Positions 43,652 to 52,273 of a stretch of 60,019 nucleotides of DNA are shown in pieces. Origin of the DNA: Roseateles chitinivorans (GTDB lineage: Bacteria > Pseudomonadota > Gammaproteobacteria > Burkholderiales > Burkholderiaceae_C); contig NZ_PEOG01000033.1 in the NCBI RefSeq assembly GCF_002761755.1, forward strand, positions 1-60,019. Direction: 5' to 3'. The notes under the pieces were generated by a model. It did no database searches. It was not told the origin of the DNA and saw only the letters and a program-made list of their open reading frames with translations. The translations under genes and the position numbers were made by a program. Position 1 is the stretch's first letter. Each line of letters begins with the position of its first letter.

Positions 43652-43718
43652 GATGTGCGGCAGCGATCTGTACCGGCCGCCCGCGCGAGGACGCATTCAG
43701 CGGGCCGGGGAAAACGAC

Positions 43719-43774
43719 AAGGCCGCCCTTTGGGGGCGGCCTTCGGTGGGAGGCGGCCCTTTCTCGGGCCGCCT
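43719..43774 (-). terminator. Two tandem hairpins after the LysE-type gene
   Basis: Stem one AGGCGGCCC/GGGCCGCCT (43751-43774) and stem two AAGGCCGCCC/GGGCGGCCTT (43719-43743) lie in series, the second followed on the minus strand by GTCGTTTTCC. They lie just downstream of the LysE-type stop and form a double terminator. Confidence 0.8.
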
Positions 43775-43807
43775 GGGGGAACGTCGGAAACCGGGGCCGG
43801 TCGACCC

Positions 43808-44440
43808 TCAGTCGGCAGCCTTCTTGAAGGTCGCCAGCAGCGCGCCGGCGCCGACGAACAGCGAGCCGAAGATCCGGTTCATCGCCTTCAGGTGCGACTC
43901 CGAGCGCAGCGCCCGCAGCACCCGTGCCGCCAGCAGCGTGTAGCCGGCCATCACGACGGCGTCGGTGAAGGCCAGCGTCGCGCCGATCACCGTGTACTGC
44001 TGCGTCAGGCTGTGGTGCAGGTTCAGGAATTGCGGCACCACGGCCAGCAGGAAGACCGTGCCCTTGGGGTTCACGGCGTTGATCGCCCAGCCGCGCAGAA
44101 CCAGGTCGCGGCGCGAGACCTGCTTGGCCTCGGCCTGCTCGGCCACCAGCGGCCGGGCCGGCGAACGCCATTGCTGGATGCCCAGGTACACGAGGTAGGC
44201 CACGCCCGCCCACTTCACCACGGCGAAGGCCTGCTCGGAGGCCGCGATCAGCGCACCGAGACCGGCGCCGACCACCACGATCTGGGTCAGGATGCCCAGG
44301 ATCAGCCCGATGGTCATGAAGTAGCCGCGCTGGAAGCCGTGATTCAGTCCGGCGCTCATCGCCGCGATGGCACCGGCGCCCGGGGACAGGCTGATGGCCC
44401 AGGAGGCCGCGAAGAACCCCAGCCAGACTGACAACTCCAT
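43808..44440 (-). CDS. LysE/RhtB-family amino acid exporter
   Basis: Membrane protein of 210 residues with five to six spans. The N-terminal segment SLSPGAGAIAAMSAGLNHGF holds the conserved proline-glycine motif, and NPKGTVFLLAVVPQFLNL is the second signature of LysE/RhtB proteins. Members export amino acids such as threonine, homoserine or leucine. A GAAGGAG ribosome site precedes the ATG. It is divergent from the sodium:solute symporter gene. Confidence 0.92.
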   Translation of the reverse strand: MELSVWLGFFAASWAISLSPGAGAIAAMSAGLNHGFQRGYFMTIGLILGILTQIVVVGAGLGALIAASEQAFAVVKWAGVAYLVYLGIQQWRSPARPLVAEQAEAKQVSRRDLVLRGWAINAVNPKGTVFLLAVVPQFLNLHHSLTQQYTVIGATLAFTDAVVMAGYTLLAARVLRALRSESHLKAMNRIFGSLFVGAGALLATFKKAAD

Positions 44441-44575
44441 GATCGACTCCTTCGAAGGAGCCGAGGTTGTAGCACGCCACCCCCTTGCGGACGAAGGTCA
44501 GGGTTAACGCGAGGAGGTCGCGGGGCGGTTATGTCCCCCGTCCGATTCGGAATGCGGCCGCGGTGGCGACGCTCC

Positions 44576-44581
44576 AATAAT
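44576..44581 (+). promoter_or_regulatory. -10-like box placed for a leaderless symporter transcript
   Basis: AATAAT ends exactly 8 bases before the ATG at 44590, and no Shine-Dalgarno sequence lies between. The -35 region is not clear. Confidence 0.4.
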
Positions 44582-44589
44582 CCCGCGCC

Positions 44590-46065
44590 ATGTCCGCCGC
44601 CGTCCTGCTCGCCGTCATCGCCGCCTACTTCTCACTGCTGCTGGCGGTGGCGTGGTGGACCTCGCGCCGGGCCGACAACGACAGCTTCTTCATCGGCAAC
44701 CGCAGCAGCCATTGGGGCCTGGTCGCCTTCGGCATGATCGGCACCTCGCTCTCCGGGGTGACCTTCATCAGCGTGCCCGGCTCGGTCGGCACCGGTGCGT
44801 TCGGCTACTTCCAGATCATGCTGGGTCAGTTCGCCGGCTACGCGGTGGTCGCCTTCGTGCTGCTGCCGCTGTACTACCGGCTCCAGCTGAGCTCGATCTA
44901 CCGCTACCTCGGCAGCCGGCTGGGCGTGGCGGCGCATCGCACTGGCGCGGGCTTCTTCATCCTGTCGCGCACGCTCGGCGCCACCGCCCGGCTCTACCTG
45001 GTCGTGCGCATCCTGCAGGACCTGGTGCTGGCCCAGTTCGGCATGCCGTTCTGGCTCAGCGCCGTGCTGGTGCTCGTGATGATCCTGCTCTACACCCTGG
45101 AAGGCGGCGTCAAGACCATCGTCTGGACCGACACGCTGCAGACCACCGGCATGCTCGCCGGCCTGGTGATCTGCGTGGTTTTCCTGCTCCACGCGCTGGG
45201 CCTGGACCTGGCCGGCGGCTGGCGGGCGATGCGTGCCGCCGGGCTGGCCGAGGTCTTCGTCTCCGACCCGATGAGCGCCGCCCACTGGGCCAAGCAGCTG
45301 CTGGCCGGCGCGGCGATCGCGGTGGCGATGACCGGCCTGGACCAGGAAATGATGCAGAAGAACATCTCCGTCAAGCGGCTGGCCGACGCCCAGAAGAACA
45401 TGATGGTGATGGCGACCATCATGACCGGCGTCGTGCTGCTGTTCCTGTTCCTCGGCGGCCTGCTGAGCCTGTACGCGCGCCAGCAGGGCATCGCCGCCCA
45501 GGGCGACCGCCTGTTCCCCGCGGTCGTGATGGACCACCTGCCGGCCTGGGTGCAGCTGATCTTCGTCGTCGCGCTGATCTCCGCGCTGTTCCCCAGCGCC
45601 GACGGCGCCATCACCGCGCTGACCTCCAGCACCTGCATCGACCTGCTCGGCCTGCAGGAACGACGCGACTGGGACGAGGCTCGCAAGCGCCGAACCCGCA
45701 AGGCCGTCCACCTGGGCTACGCCGCCGTCTTCCTGCTGCTGACGCTGGGCTTCCGCTGGCTGGACGACCCCAGCATGGTCAACCTGATCCTGAAGCTGGC
45801 CGGCTACACCTACGGTCCGCTGCTGGGCCTGTTCGCCTTCGGCATCCTGACATCGCGCACCCTGCGCGCCGGCGTCCTGCCCTGGATCGCCCTGGCGGCC
45901 CCGGCGCTCTGCTGGATCGTCGACGCCCATCAGGCCGCCCTCTTCGGCGACTACCGGATGGGCCTGGAGTTGCTGCTGGTCAACGCCGCGCTGACCTTCG
46001 GGGGATTGTGGGCAGGATCGCGTCCTTCGATGGGGGGCGTCGGGAGATCCGCAGTCGCCGGCTAA
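44590..46065 (+). CDS. Sodium:solute symporter (SSS family)
   Basis: Inner-membrane symporter of 491 residues with about 13 spans. The first span is followed by NDSFFIGNRSSHWGLVAFGM and by GTSLSGVTFISVPGSVGTGA, the usual sodium and substrate region of SSS proteins. TGLDQEMMQKNISVKRLADA and SALFPSADGAITALTSSTCI are further conserved parts. The substrate cannot be told; relatives take up sugars, acids or nucleosides. It is the first of a rightward series reaching RadA. Confidence 0.92.
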   Translation: MSAAVLLAVIAAYFSLLLAVAWWTSRRADNDSFFIGNRSSHWGLVAFGMIGTSLSGVTFISVPGSVGTGAFGYFQIMLGQFAGYAVVAFVLLPLYYRLQLSSIYRYLGSRLGVAAHRTGAGFFILSRTLGATARLYLVVRILQDLVLAQFGMPFWLSAVLVLVMILLYTLEGGVKTIVWTDTLQTTGMLAGLVICVVFLLHALGLDLAGGWRAMRAAGLAEVFVSDPMSAAHWAKQLLAGAAIAVAMTGLDQEMMQKNISVKRLADAQKNMMVMATIMTGVVLLFLFLGGLLSLYARQQGIAAQGDRLFPAVVMDHLPAWVQLIFVVALISALFPSADGAITALTSSTCIDLLGLQERRDWDEARKRRTRKAVHLGYAAVFLLLTLGFRWLDDPSMVNLILKLAGYTYGPLLGLFAFGILTSRTLRAGVLPWIALAAPALCWIVDAHQAALFGDYRMGLELLLVNAALTFGGLWAGSRPSMGGVGRSAVAG

Positions 46066-46076
46066 ACATCGCCCGC

Positions 46077-46082
46077 TATCCT
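46077..46082 (+). promoter_or_regulatory. -10-like box placed for a leaderless transcript of the next gene
   Basis: TATCCT ends 8 bases before the ATG at 46091, and no Shine-Dalgarno sequence lies between. It overlaps the sequence just after the symporter stop codon. Confidence 0.35.
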
Positions 46083-46090
46083 GCGGCCTC

Positions 46091-46999
46091 ATGCCCACGC
46101 CGCGCGCCCCCCAGTTCCCGCCCCGGTCCCCGGACGACGCAATGAAGGCCTCGACGGGCCACCGACCGCAGTCGCGCTGGCGCCACGTCGAACGGCTGCA
46201 GGACCACCTGCGCGAGCGCTTCTGGCTGCGGATGCACGTCTTCCTCATCGCGGCATTGATGCTGGTCGCGCTGATGCTGGGCGGCGCGGCCCTGCGGGTG
46301 CTGGGCGTCGAGTCGCTGGCCGCGCGCTACGCACTGCTGCTGTCGGGCAGCTATCTGCTTTATCTGGGCCTGCTGCGGCTGTGGGCCGCCGCGCTGCTGC
46401 GCGGCGAGTCGCCGATCGACGGCACGCCAGATGTGCTCGACGCCGGCGTCCGCGCGACCGACGGCCTGGCCCGTCGCGCCACCTCGGCGCCCTTCCATTC
46501 CGGACAAGGCGGCGATTTCGCTGGCGGCGGGGCCTCCGGCGACTTCTCCATAGAAGCGCCCACAGCCTTTTCCACCGACTTGCCAACACCCTTGTCCACA
46601 GCTTGTCCCTCGGACTTGTCCCCAGTCTCCGAGGCCGCCGGGAACGCAGTGGGCTCGGCCGGGGACGCCCTGGGCGACCTCGACGACGGCCTCGTCGTCG
46701 CGATCCCGCTGATGCTGATCCTGGGCATCGCCACCGCGCTGGGGGTCTGCGTCTTCGGGCTCTTCGGCGTGGAGGTGCTGCTGGCCGTGGCCGTCGAGGT
46801 CGCGCTGGCCAGCGTCGCCGGCGGCATGGCCTGGCGGCGCATGAGCGAGGAGGGCTGGTGGCGATGCGCGCTGCGCCGCACCTGGGGCCCGGCCCTGGCG
46901 CTGCTGGTCGTGGGCGTGCTGGTGGGTGCCGGCATCGACCACTGGATCCCGGACGCGCGTTCGCTGCTCCACGCCTGGCAGCTGATCCGGGTCGGGTGA
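46091..46999 (+). CDS. Conserved hypothetical membrane protein
   Basis: Protein of 302 residues without a recognised domain. After a basic start (residues 1-45) come two membrane spans (MHVFLIAALMLVALMLGGAA, then YALLLSGSYLLYLGLLRLWA), a low-complexity Ser/Pro/Gly linker (about residues 135-190), and three further hydrophobic segments. The DNA for the linker is AT-richer than the flanks and carries several TTGTCC repeats. The gene lies between the symporter and radA. Membrane location is the only supported statement. Confidence 0.75.
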   Translation: MPTPRAPQFPPRSPDDAMKASTGHRPQSRWRHVERLQDHLRERFWLRMHVFLIAALMLVALMLGGAALRVLGVESLAARYALLLSGSYLLYLGLLRLWAAALLRGESPIDGTPDVLDAGVRATDGLARRATSAPFHSGQGGDFAGGGASGDFSIEAPTAFSTDLPTPLSTACPSDLSPVSEAAGNAVGSAGDALGDLDDGLVVAIPLMLILGIATALGVCVFGLFGVEVLLAVAVEVALASVAGGMAWRRMSEEGWWRCALRRTWGPALALLVVGVLVGAGIDHWIPDARSLLHAWQLIRVG

Positions 47000-47065
47000 C
47001 GGCCCGGCCCACTCCCTCCTGCCAGGAGCGGACGACGGTCGACCAGGGCGCCTCGGAGCGGCGGC

Positions 47066-47071
47066 GACAAT
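47066..47071 (+). promoter_or_regulatory. -10-like box placed for a leaderless radA transcript
   Basis: GACAAT ends 8 bases before the radA ATG. No Shine-Dalgarno sequence is seen. The -35 region is poor. Confidence 0.4.
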
Positions 47072-47079
47072 CACGCCCC

Positions 47080-48438
47080 ATGGCTGCTCCGAAATCCCAT
47101 TACGTCTGCTCCGAATGCGGGGCCACCAGCGCCAAGTGGCTGGGCCGTTGCCCGTCCTGCAGCGCCTGGAACACCCTGGTCGAGACCGCCGCCGAGCCCA
47201 CCGGCGGCAAGAACCGCTACCAGGCGCTCGCCCGCAGCCAGCCGGTGGCCACCCTGTCCGAGATCGAGGCCCGCGACTTCGACCGCACGCCGACCTCGCT
47301 CGAGGAACTCGACCGGGTGCTCGGGGGCGGCATCGTCACCGGCGGCGTCGTCCTGATCGGCGGCGACCCGGGCATCGGCAAGTCCACGCTGCTGCTGCAG
47401 GCGGTCGAGGCGCTGTCCCGCCAGATGAAGGTGCTGTACGTCACCGGCGAGGAGTCCGGCGCGCAGGTCGCCATGCGCGCCCGCCGGCTGGGGCTGGACG
47501 GCTCGCAGGTCCGGGTGCTGGCCGAGATCGGCCTGGAGAAGATCCTCGCGACCCTGGAGGCCGAGCGCCCCGACTTCTGCGTCATCGATTCGATCCAGAC
47601 GCTCTATTCCGAGCAACTCGCCTCGGCGCCGGGCTCGGTGGCGCAGGTGCGCGAATGCGCCGCGCAGCTGACGCGCACCGCCAAGGCCAGCGGCTGCGCG
47701 ATGGTGCTGGTCGGCCATGTCACCAAGGAGGGCGCGCTGGCCGGCCCCCGTGTGCTGGAGCACATCGTCGACACCGTCCTGTACTTCGAAGGCGACACCC
47801 ACAGCAGCTATCGCCTGGTGCGCGCGATCAAGAACCGCTTCGGCGCGGTCAACGAGATCGGCGTCTTCGCGATGACCGAGAAGGGCTTGAAGGGCGTGAC
47901 CAACCCGAGCGCCATCTTCCTGTCGACCCATGGCGACCCGGTGCCGGGCTCCTGCGTGCTGGTCACGCTGGAAGGCACCCGGCCGATGCTGGTGGAACTG
48001 CAGGCGCTGGTGGACGGCGGCGGACCCAATCCGCGGCGGCTCTCGGTGGGCCTGGAGCGCGACCGGCTGGCAATGCTGCTGGCCGTGCTGCACCGCCATG
48101 CCGGCGTGGCGACGATGGACCAGGATGTCTTCGTCAACGCCGTCGGCGGCGTGCGCATCAGCGAACCCGCGGCCGACCTGGCGGTGCTGCTGGCGATCCA
48201 GAGCTCGCTGCGCGGAAAGCCGCTGCCCAAGGGCTTCATCGCCTTCGGCGAGGTCGGCCTCGCTGGCGAAGTGCGCCCCGCGCCGCGCGGCCAGGAGCGG
48301 CTGAAGGAGGCGGCCAAGCTGGGCTTCTCGATCGCCGTCGTGCCGCAGGCCAACGCCCCCAAGAAGCCGATCGACGGGTTAACCGTGCACGCGGTCGCGC
48401 GCATCGAGGACGCGATCGAGATCCTGCGGGGGATGTGA
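47080..48438 (+). CDS. radA: DNA repair protein RadA
   Basis: RecA-related branch-migration ATPase of 452 residues. The N-terminal four-cysteine zinc finger is in YVCSECGATSAKWLGRCPSC, Walker A is GGDPGIGKSTLLLQ, and the RadA-specific KNRFG motif is in RAIKNRFGAVNE. The C-terminal third is the Lon-like domain (FVNAVGGVRISEPAADLAVL). It acts in recombinational repair, processing branched DNA with RecA. The ATG at 47080 is the family start. The length matches E. coli RadA (460). Confidence 0.97.
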   Translation: MAAPKSHYVCSECGATSAKWLGRCPSCSAWNTLVETAAEPTGGKNRYQALARSQPVATLSEIEARDFDRTPTSLEELDRVLGGGIVTGGVVLIGGDPGIGKSTLLLQAVEALSRQMKVLYVTGEESGAQVAMRARRLGLDGSQVRVLAEIGLEKILATLEAERPDFCVIDSIQTLYSEQLASAPGSVAQVRECAAQLTRTAKASGCAMVLVGHVTKEGALAGPRVLEHIVDTVLYFEGDTHSSYRLVRAIKNRFGAVNEIGVFAMTEKGLKGVTNPSAIFLSTHGDPVPGSCVLVTLEGTRPMLVELQALVDGGGPNPRRLSVGLERDRLAMLLAVLHRHAGVATMDQDVFVNAVGGVRISEPAADLAVLLAIQSSLRGKPLPKGFIAFGEVGLAGEVRPAPRGQERLKEAAKLGFSIAVVPQANAPKKPIDGLTVHAVARIEDAIEILRGM

Positions 48439-48565
48439 CGGCCCGCGCCACGCCACGCCGGTCCCGCCGGACCGGCGTCGGCATCCGCAATCGCCGCAGG
48501 CGCCGACGCGACGGGACGACGACAATGCGCGCTCCGCCCGACGTCCACCGCCACGGACCACCGCC

Positions 48566-48958
48566 ATGAGCGCCACCGAACTCCCGCCGCCTGCCTCGCC
48601 CTCGATCCAGCCGCCGTACTACGCGGTGATCTTCTGCAGTCAGCGCACCGAGGCCACGCCGGACGACGGCTACGGCGCGATGGCCGAACGCATGGCGGCG
48701 CTGGCCGCCGCCCAGCCCGGCTACCTGGGCGTGGAGAGCAGCCGCGGCGCCGATGGCCTGGGCATCACCGTCTCCTACTGGCGCAGCCTGGAGGACATCC
48801 GCGCCTGGCGCGCGGTCAGCGAGCACACCGCCGCCCGCGACCAGGGCCGGCGGGACTGGTACCGCCATTACGAGCTGCGCATCGCCAGGGTCGAACGCCA
48901 TTACCGCTGGGACGAATCCGCCGGCCCGGCCGACCCGGTGCCCGTCGCCGAACGCTGA
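48566..48958 (+). CDS. ABM-domain protein (YqjZ-like)
   Basis: Small protein of 130 residues. The core PPYYAVIFCSQRTEATPDDG, AAQPGYLGVESSRGADGLGI and ISYW-like VSYWRSLEDIRAW, with HYELRIARVERHY near the end, match a group of antibiotic biosynthesis monooxygenase-fold proteins. Enzymatic function is not established for this group. It is 127 bases after radA, with a GACAAT-like box at about 48521, so it could have its own promoter. Confidence 0.83.
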   Translation: MSATELPPPASPSIQPPYYAVIFCSQRTEATPDDGYGAMAERMAALAAAQPGYLGVESSRGADGLGITVSYWRSLEDIRAWRAVSEHTAARDQGRRDWYRHYELRIARVERHYRWDESAGPADPVPVAER

Positions 48959-49025
48959 GACGCCCCGCCGCCGCCTCGCCCTCCCCCCCGCCTCCCACCT
49001 TCTTCCCCCTTCGGAGTTCCCTCCC

Positions 49026-49439
49026 ATGAACCGCCTCGCCGGCATCCTCCTCGCCCTCGCCGCCATCGTCGCGGGCAGCGTCTTCTTCGGCTGGAAGGGC
49101 GCGATCCTGGGCCTGTCCTGCGTCGTCTTCTTCCTGCTGCTGCAGTTCTCGCAGCTGATGCGCGTCATGCGCACCGCCCAGAATGCGCCGCTGGGCCATG
49201 TCGCCAGCGCCGTGATGCTCCATTCGAAGTTGCATGCCGGCATGAAGCTGCTGGACCTGATCCGCATGTGCGGCTCACTGGGCGTCAAGGTCGACCCGAA
49301 CACCTACCGCTGGACCGACGCCGGCGGCGACGCGGTGGATGTGGTGCTGGACCGGAGCCTGGTCACCCACTGGACGCTGATCCGCGCCGCGGACGCCCAG
49401 GCGCACACGGCAGACCCGTCCGACACCCCGGCCGCATAA
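49026..49439 (+). CDS. Small membrane-anchored conserved hypothetical protein
   Basis: Protein of 137 residues. Two adjacent hydrophobic segments at the N-terminus (LAGILLALAAIVAGSVFFG and AILGLSCVVFFLLLQF) anchor it, followed by a soluble part with HSKLHAGMKLLDLIRMCGSL and a C-terminal beta-rich stretch. No family is recognised with certainty. It is placed 67 bases after the ABM gene and 51 bases before ilvE. Confidence 0.75.
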   Translation: MNRLAGILLALAAIVAGSVFFGWKGAILGLSCVVFFLLLQFSQLMRVMRTAQNAPLGHVASAVMLHSKLHAGMKLLDLIRMCGSLGVKVDPNTYRWTDAGGDAVDVVLDRSLVTHWTLIRAADAQAHTADPSDTPAA

Positions 49440-49477
49440 AATCCACGACTTTGCAGCACCCGGCCGATTCGCGGCCG
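49437..49477 (+). promoter_or_regulatory. ilvE -10-like box and leader hairpin
   Basis: TAAAAT at 49437-49442 overlaps the preceding stop region, and the hairpin CGGCCG, ATTCG, CGGCCG occupies 49461-49477, ending just before the AAGGAAG ribosome site. The hairpin could influence access to the ribosome site. No leucine-rich leader peptide was seen. Confidence 0.35.
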
Positions 49478-49490
49478 AAAAGGAAGACCC

Positions 49491-50414
49491 ATGTCTCTGG
49501 ACGATCGCGACGGCAAGATCTGGATGGACGGCGAGCTGGTGGACTGGCGCGACGCCAAGATCCATGTGCTGACGCACACGCTGCACTACGGCTGCGGCGC
49601 CTTCGAGGGCGTGCGGGCTTACCAGACCGACAAGGGCACCGCGATCTTCCGGCTGCGCGAGCACACCGAACGCCTGTTCAACAGCGCCAAGATCCTGCGC
49701 ATGAAGCTCCCGTTCTCGATCGAGCAGGTCGAGGAAGCGCAGAAGGCGGTCGTCCGTGAGAACAACCTGGCCAGCTGCTACCTGCGTCCGCTGACCTGGA
49801 TCGGCAGCCAGAAGCTGGGCGTCAGCCCCAAGGGCAACAAGATCCACCTGATGGTCGCGGCCTGGGCCTGGGGGGCCTACCTGGGCGAGGAAGGCCTCAA
49901 GCGTGGCATCCGCGTCAAGACCAGCAGCTACACCCGCCACCACGTCAACATCACGATGACGCAGGCCAAGACGGTGTCCAACTACACCAACTCGATCCTG
50001 GCCAACATGGAAGCGACCGAGGACGGCTACGACGAGGCGCTGCTGCTGGACGCGTCCGGCTTCGTGTCCGAGGGCGCCGGCGAGAACCTCTTCATCATCA
50101 AGAACGGCGTCGTCTACACGCCGGACCTGTCGGCCGGCGCGCTCAACGGCATCACCCGCAACACCATCTTCGCGATCTGCCAGGACCTGGGCCTGAAGCT
50201 CGTGGAGAAGCGCATCACCCGCGACGAGGTCTACATCTGCGACGAGGCCTTCTTCACCGGCACCGCCGCGGAAGTGACGCCGATCCGCGAGCTCGACCGC
50301 ATCGAGATCGGCATCGGCAGCCGCGGCCCGATCACCGAGAAGATCCAGGCGGCCTTCTTCGACATCGTCAACGGCCGCAATCCCAAGTACGCCCACTGGC
50401 TGACGCTGGTCTGA
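49491..50414 (+). CDS. ilvE: Branched-chain amino acid aminotransferase
   Basis: Class IV PLP aminotransferase of 307 residues that makes valine, leucine and isoleucine from their keto acids with glutamate. The start region IWMDGELVDWRDAKIHVLTH, LHYGCGAFEGVRAYQT, the PLP lysine in TMTQAKTVSNYTNS and the signature DASGFVSEGAGENLFIIKNG are all present. AAGGAAG is the ribosome site. It is followed after 54 bases by a CHCC zinc-finger gene, an arrangement common in Burkholderiales. Confidence 0.97.
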   Translation: MSLDDRDGKIWMDGELVDWRDAKIHVLTHTLHYGCGAFEGVRAYQTDKGTAIFRLREHTERLFNSAKILRMKLPFSIEQVEEAQKAVVRENNLASCYLRPLTWIGSQKLGVSPKGNKIHLMVAAWAWGAYLGEEGLKRGIRVKTSSYTRHHVNITMTQAKTVSNYTNSILANMEATEDGYDEALLLDASGFVSEGAGENLFIIKNGVVYTPDLSAGALNGITRNTIFAICQDLGLKLVEKRITRDEVYICDEAFFTGTAAEVTPIRELDRIEIGIGSRGPITEKIQAAFFDIVNGRNPKYAHWLTLV

Positions 50415-50468
50415 TCGGGATCCCCGGTCCGGACGCACCCGCCATCGCCAGCCTGCAAGAACAAGATC

Positions 50469-50684
50469 ATGAGCACCACCACCACGCCCAAGGCCACCGT
50501 CGAAGTCACCGCGCAGGACCTGCAAGGTCCGGGCGTCGTCTTCTGCCCGAATCCCAAGATGCCGCTGTGGAGCAACCACCCGCGCGTCTACATCGACCTG
50601 AGCCACGGCGGCGAAGGCACCTGCGCCTATTGCGGCACGCTGTACAAGCTCAAGGCCGGCGAGCACCTGCCCTCCGGCCACTGA
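50469..50684 (+). CDS. CHCC-type zinc-finger domain protein
   Basis: Small protein of 71 residues. Its zinc ligands are the cysteine in VVFCPNPK, the histidine in WSNHPRVYIDL and the two cysteines in GTCAYCGTLYKL, which is the zf-CHCC pattern also seen in the mitochondrial complex I subunit NDUFS6. Its bacterial role is unknown. A GCAAGAACAAGATC stretch precedes the ATG. It lies between ilvE and an NTF2-like protein gene. Confidence 0.92.
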   Translation: MSTTTTPKATVEVTAQDLQGPGVVFCPNPKMPLWSNHPRVYIDLSHGGEGTCAYCGTLYKLKAGEHLPSGH

Positions 50685-50691
50685 TCCCCCC

Positions 50692-50718
50692 GACCGTTCC
50701 CCGCTTGGGGAACCGGTC
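50692..50718 (+). terminator. Hairpin after the CHCC zinc-finger gene
   Basis: GACCG and TTCCCC pair with GGGGAA and CGGTC around a GCTT loop, with one bulged C. There is no T-run after it, so termination is possible but not certain. Confidence 0.4.
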
Positions 50719-50751
50719 GTTGCCCGCTCCCTTGAACAAGGAACGAGATCC

Positions 50752-51213
50752 ATGGTGCGCAAGCCTCAGACCGCCCTGCTGCTGGCCTCTCCCGAGGACA
50801 CCGAAGCGCAGTTCTACGAGGCCTTGCAGGCCGGCGACCTGGAACGGCTGATGGCCGTCTGGGGCGATGAGGACGAGGTCTGCTGCGTGCATCCCGGCGG
50901 ACCGCGCGTCGTCGGCGCGGCGGCGATCCGGGCGAGCTTCGAGCAGATCTTCGCCCGCGGCGCGATCCCGGTGCATCCCGAGTGCCAGCGTCGGCTGGTC
51001 AACGGCGACACGGCGATCCACCAGGTGCTGGAGCGGGTCGAGATCACCGACGAGGACGGCACGCAGAGCGCCTGGGTCGTCGCGACGAATGTCTACCTGA
51101 AGACGGCGCTGGGCTGGCGCCTGGTGGCGCACCACGCCAGCCCCGGCACCTCGCAGGACGTGAAGCAGGAACTGTCGATCGTGTCCGTGGGCGCGCCGAC
51201 CACCCTGCATTGA
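50752..51213 (+). CDS. NTF2-like (SnoaL-type) fold protein
   Basis: Protein of 153 residues with an NTF2-like cone fold: EDTEAQFYEALQAGDLERLM, then VWGDEDEVCCVHPGGPRVVG and the final strand LGWRLVAHHASPG. The HPGG and HHASPG segments are typical of a conserved group near YheT-like hydrolases. No catalytic role can be named. AGGAACGAG precedes the start. It is 13 bases before the YheT-like gene, so the two are probably co-transcribed. Confidence 0.87.
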   Translation: MVRKPQTALLLASPEDTEAQFYEALQAGDLERLMAVWGDEDEVCCVHPGGPRVVGAAAIRASFEQIFARGAIPVHPECQRRLVNGDTAIHQVLERVEITDEDGTQSAWVVATNVYLKTALGWRLVAHHASPGTSQDVKQELSIVSVGAPTTLH

Positions 51214-51226
51214 GAGAGGTCCGCTG

Positions 51227-52243
51227 ATGCAGTACCAGGCGCCTCCCTGGTTGCCCGGAGGCCACGCCCAGACGATCTGGCCCGTGCTGTTCGCGCGGCG
51301 CTACGACGGAATGGCCCCGCGCTTCCGACGCGAGCGGTGGCACACGCCGGATGGCGACTTCATCGACGTCGAGTGGCTGATCGACCCCACGGGTCCGGCC
51401 GATCCGCCTCCCGCCGGCGCGGCTGGGCCGAGTGCCGCCGGGCCGGAACGGCCCTTGCTGGTGCTCTTCCACGGGCTGGAGGGCTCGGTCGACAGCCAGT
51501 ACGTGCAGGCCTTCGCCGCCGTCGCACAACGGCGCGGCTGGGCCTTCGCGATGCCCTACTTCCGAGGGTGCTCGGGGGAGATCAACCTCGCGCCACGGGC
51601 CTACCACTCGGGGGACTACGTCGAGATCGGCTGGATGCTGGCCCAGTTCCGCGCGGCCCACCGCGGGCCGATGGTGGCGGCCGGCGTCTCGCTGGGCGGC
51701 AACGCGTTGCTGCGCTGGGCGCAGGAAGCGGGCGAGACGGCTGCGGACACCGTCAAGGCGGTCAGCTCGATCTGCTCGCCGCTGGACCTGACCGCCGCCG
51801 GCCATGCGATCGGCAAGGGCTTCAACAAGCTGGTCTACACCCGCATGTTCCTGCGCACGATGATGCCCAAGGCGATGAGCAAGCTGAAGCAGCACCCGGG
51901 GCTGTTCGACGCCGAGCGGATGCGGCGGGTGCGCAACCTCTACGAGTTCGACAACCTCTTCACCGGCCCGCTGCACGGCTTCCGCGATGTCGACGATTAC
52001 TGGCTGCGCGCCTCGGCCAAGCCGCACCTGGCGCGCATCCGCGTGCCGGCGCTGGTGCTGAACGCGCGCAATGACCCGTTCGTGCCGGCCCACAGCCTGC
52101 CGGCGCAGAGCCATGTCGGCGCGCATGTGACGCTGTGGCAACCGCGGGAGGGGGGCCATGTCGGATTCCCGTCAGGCCGCCCGCCGGGCCATGTGCGCAC
52201 GATGCCCGAGCGGGTCACCGACTGGCTGGCGATGCGGCTCTGA
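51227..52243 (+). CDS. YheT-family alpha/beta hydrolase
   Basis: Protein of 338 residues in the YheT/ABHD1-3 group of alpha/beta hydrolases. PPWLPGGHAQTIWPVLFARR is the typical start. The nucleophile elbow is GVSLGGNALLRW, the oxyanion region is VLFHGLEGS, and the acid and histidine lie in LNARNDPFVP and REGGHVGFPSG. Members are thought to be esterases of unknown substrate. It follows the NTF2-like gene by 13 bases and precedes a conserved hypothetical by 30 bases. Confidence 0.94.
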   Translation: MQYQAPPWLPGGHAQTIWPVLFARRYDGMAPRFRRERWHTPDGDFIDVEWLIDPTGPADPPPAGAAGPSAAGPERPLLVLFHGLEGSVDSQYVQAFAAVAQRRGWAFAMPYFRGCSGEINLAPRAYHSGDYVEIGWMLAQFRAAHRGPMVAAGVSLGGNALLRWAQEAGETAADTVKAVSSICSPLDLTAAGHAIGKGFNKLVYTRMFLRTMMPKAMSKLKQHPGLFDAERMRRVRNLYEFDNLFTGPLHGFRDVDDYWLRASAKPHLARIRVPALVLNARNDPFVPAHSLPAQSHVGAHVTLWQPREGGHVGFPSGRPPGHVRTMPERVTDWLAMRL

Positions 52244-52273
52244 GCCGCCCGCACAACGACCGAAGGAGCGTCC

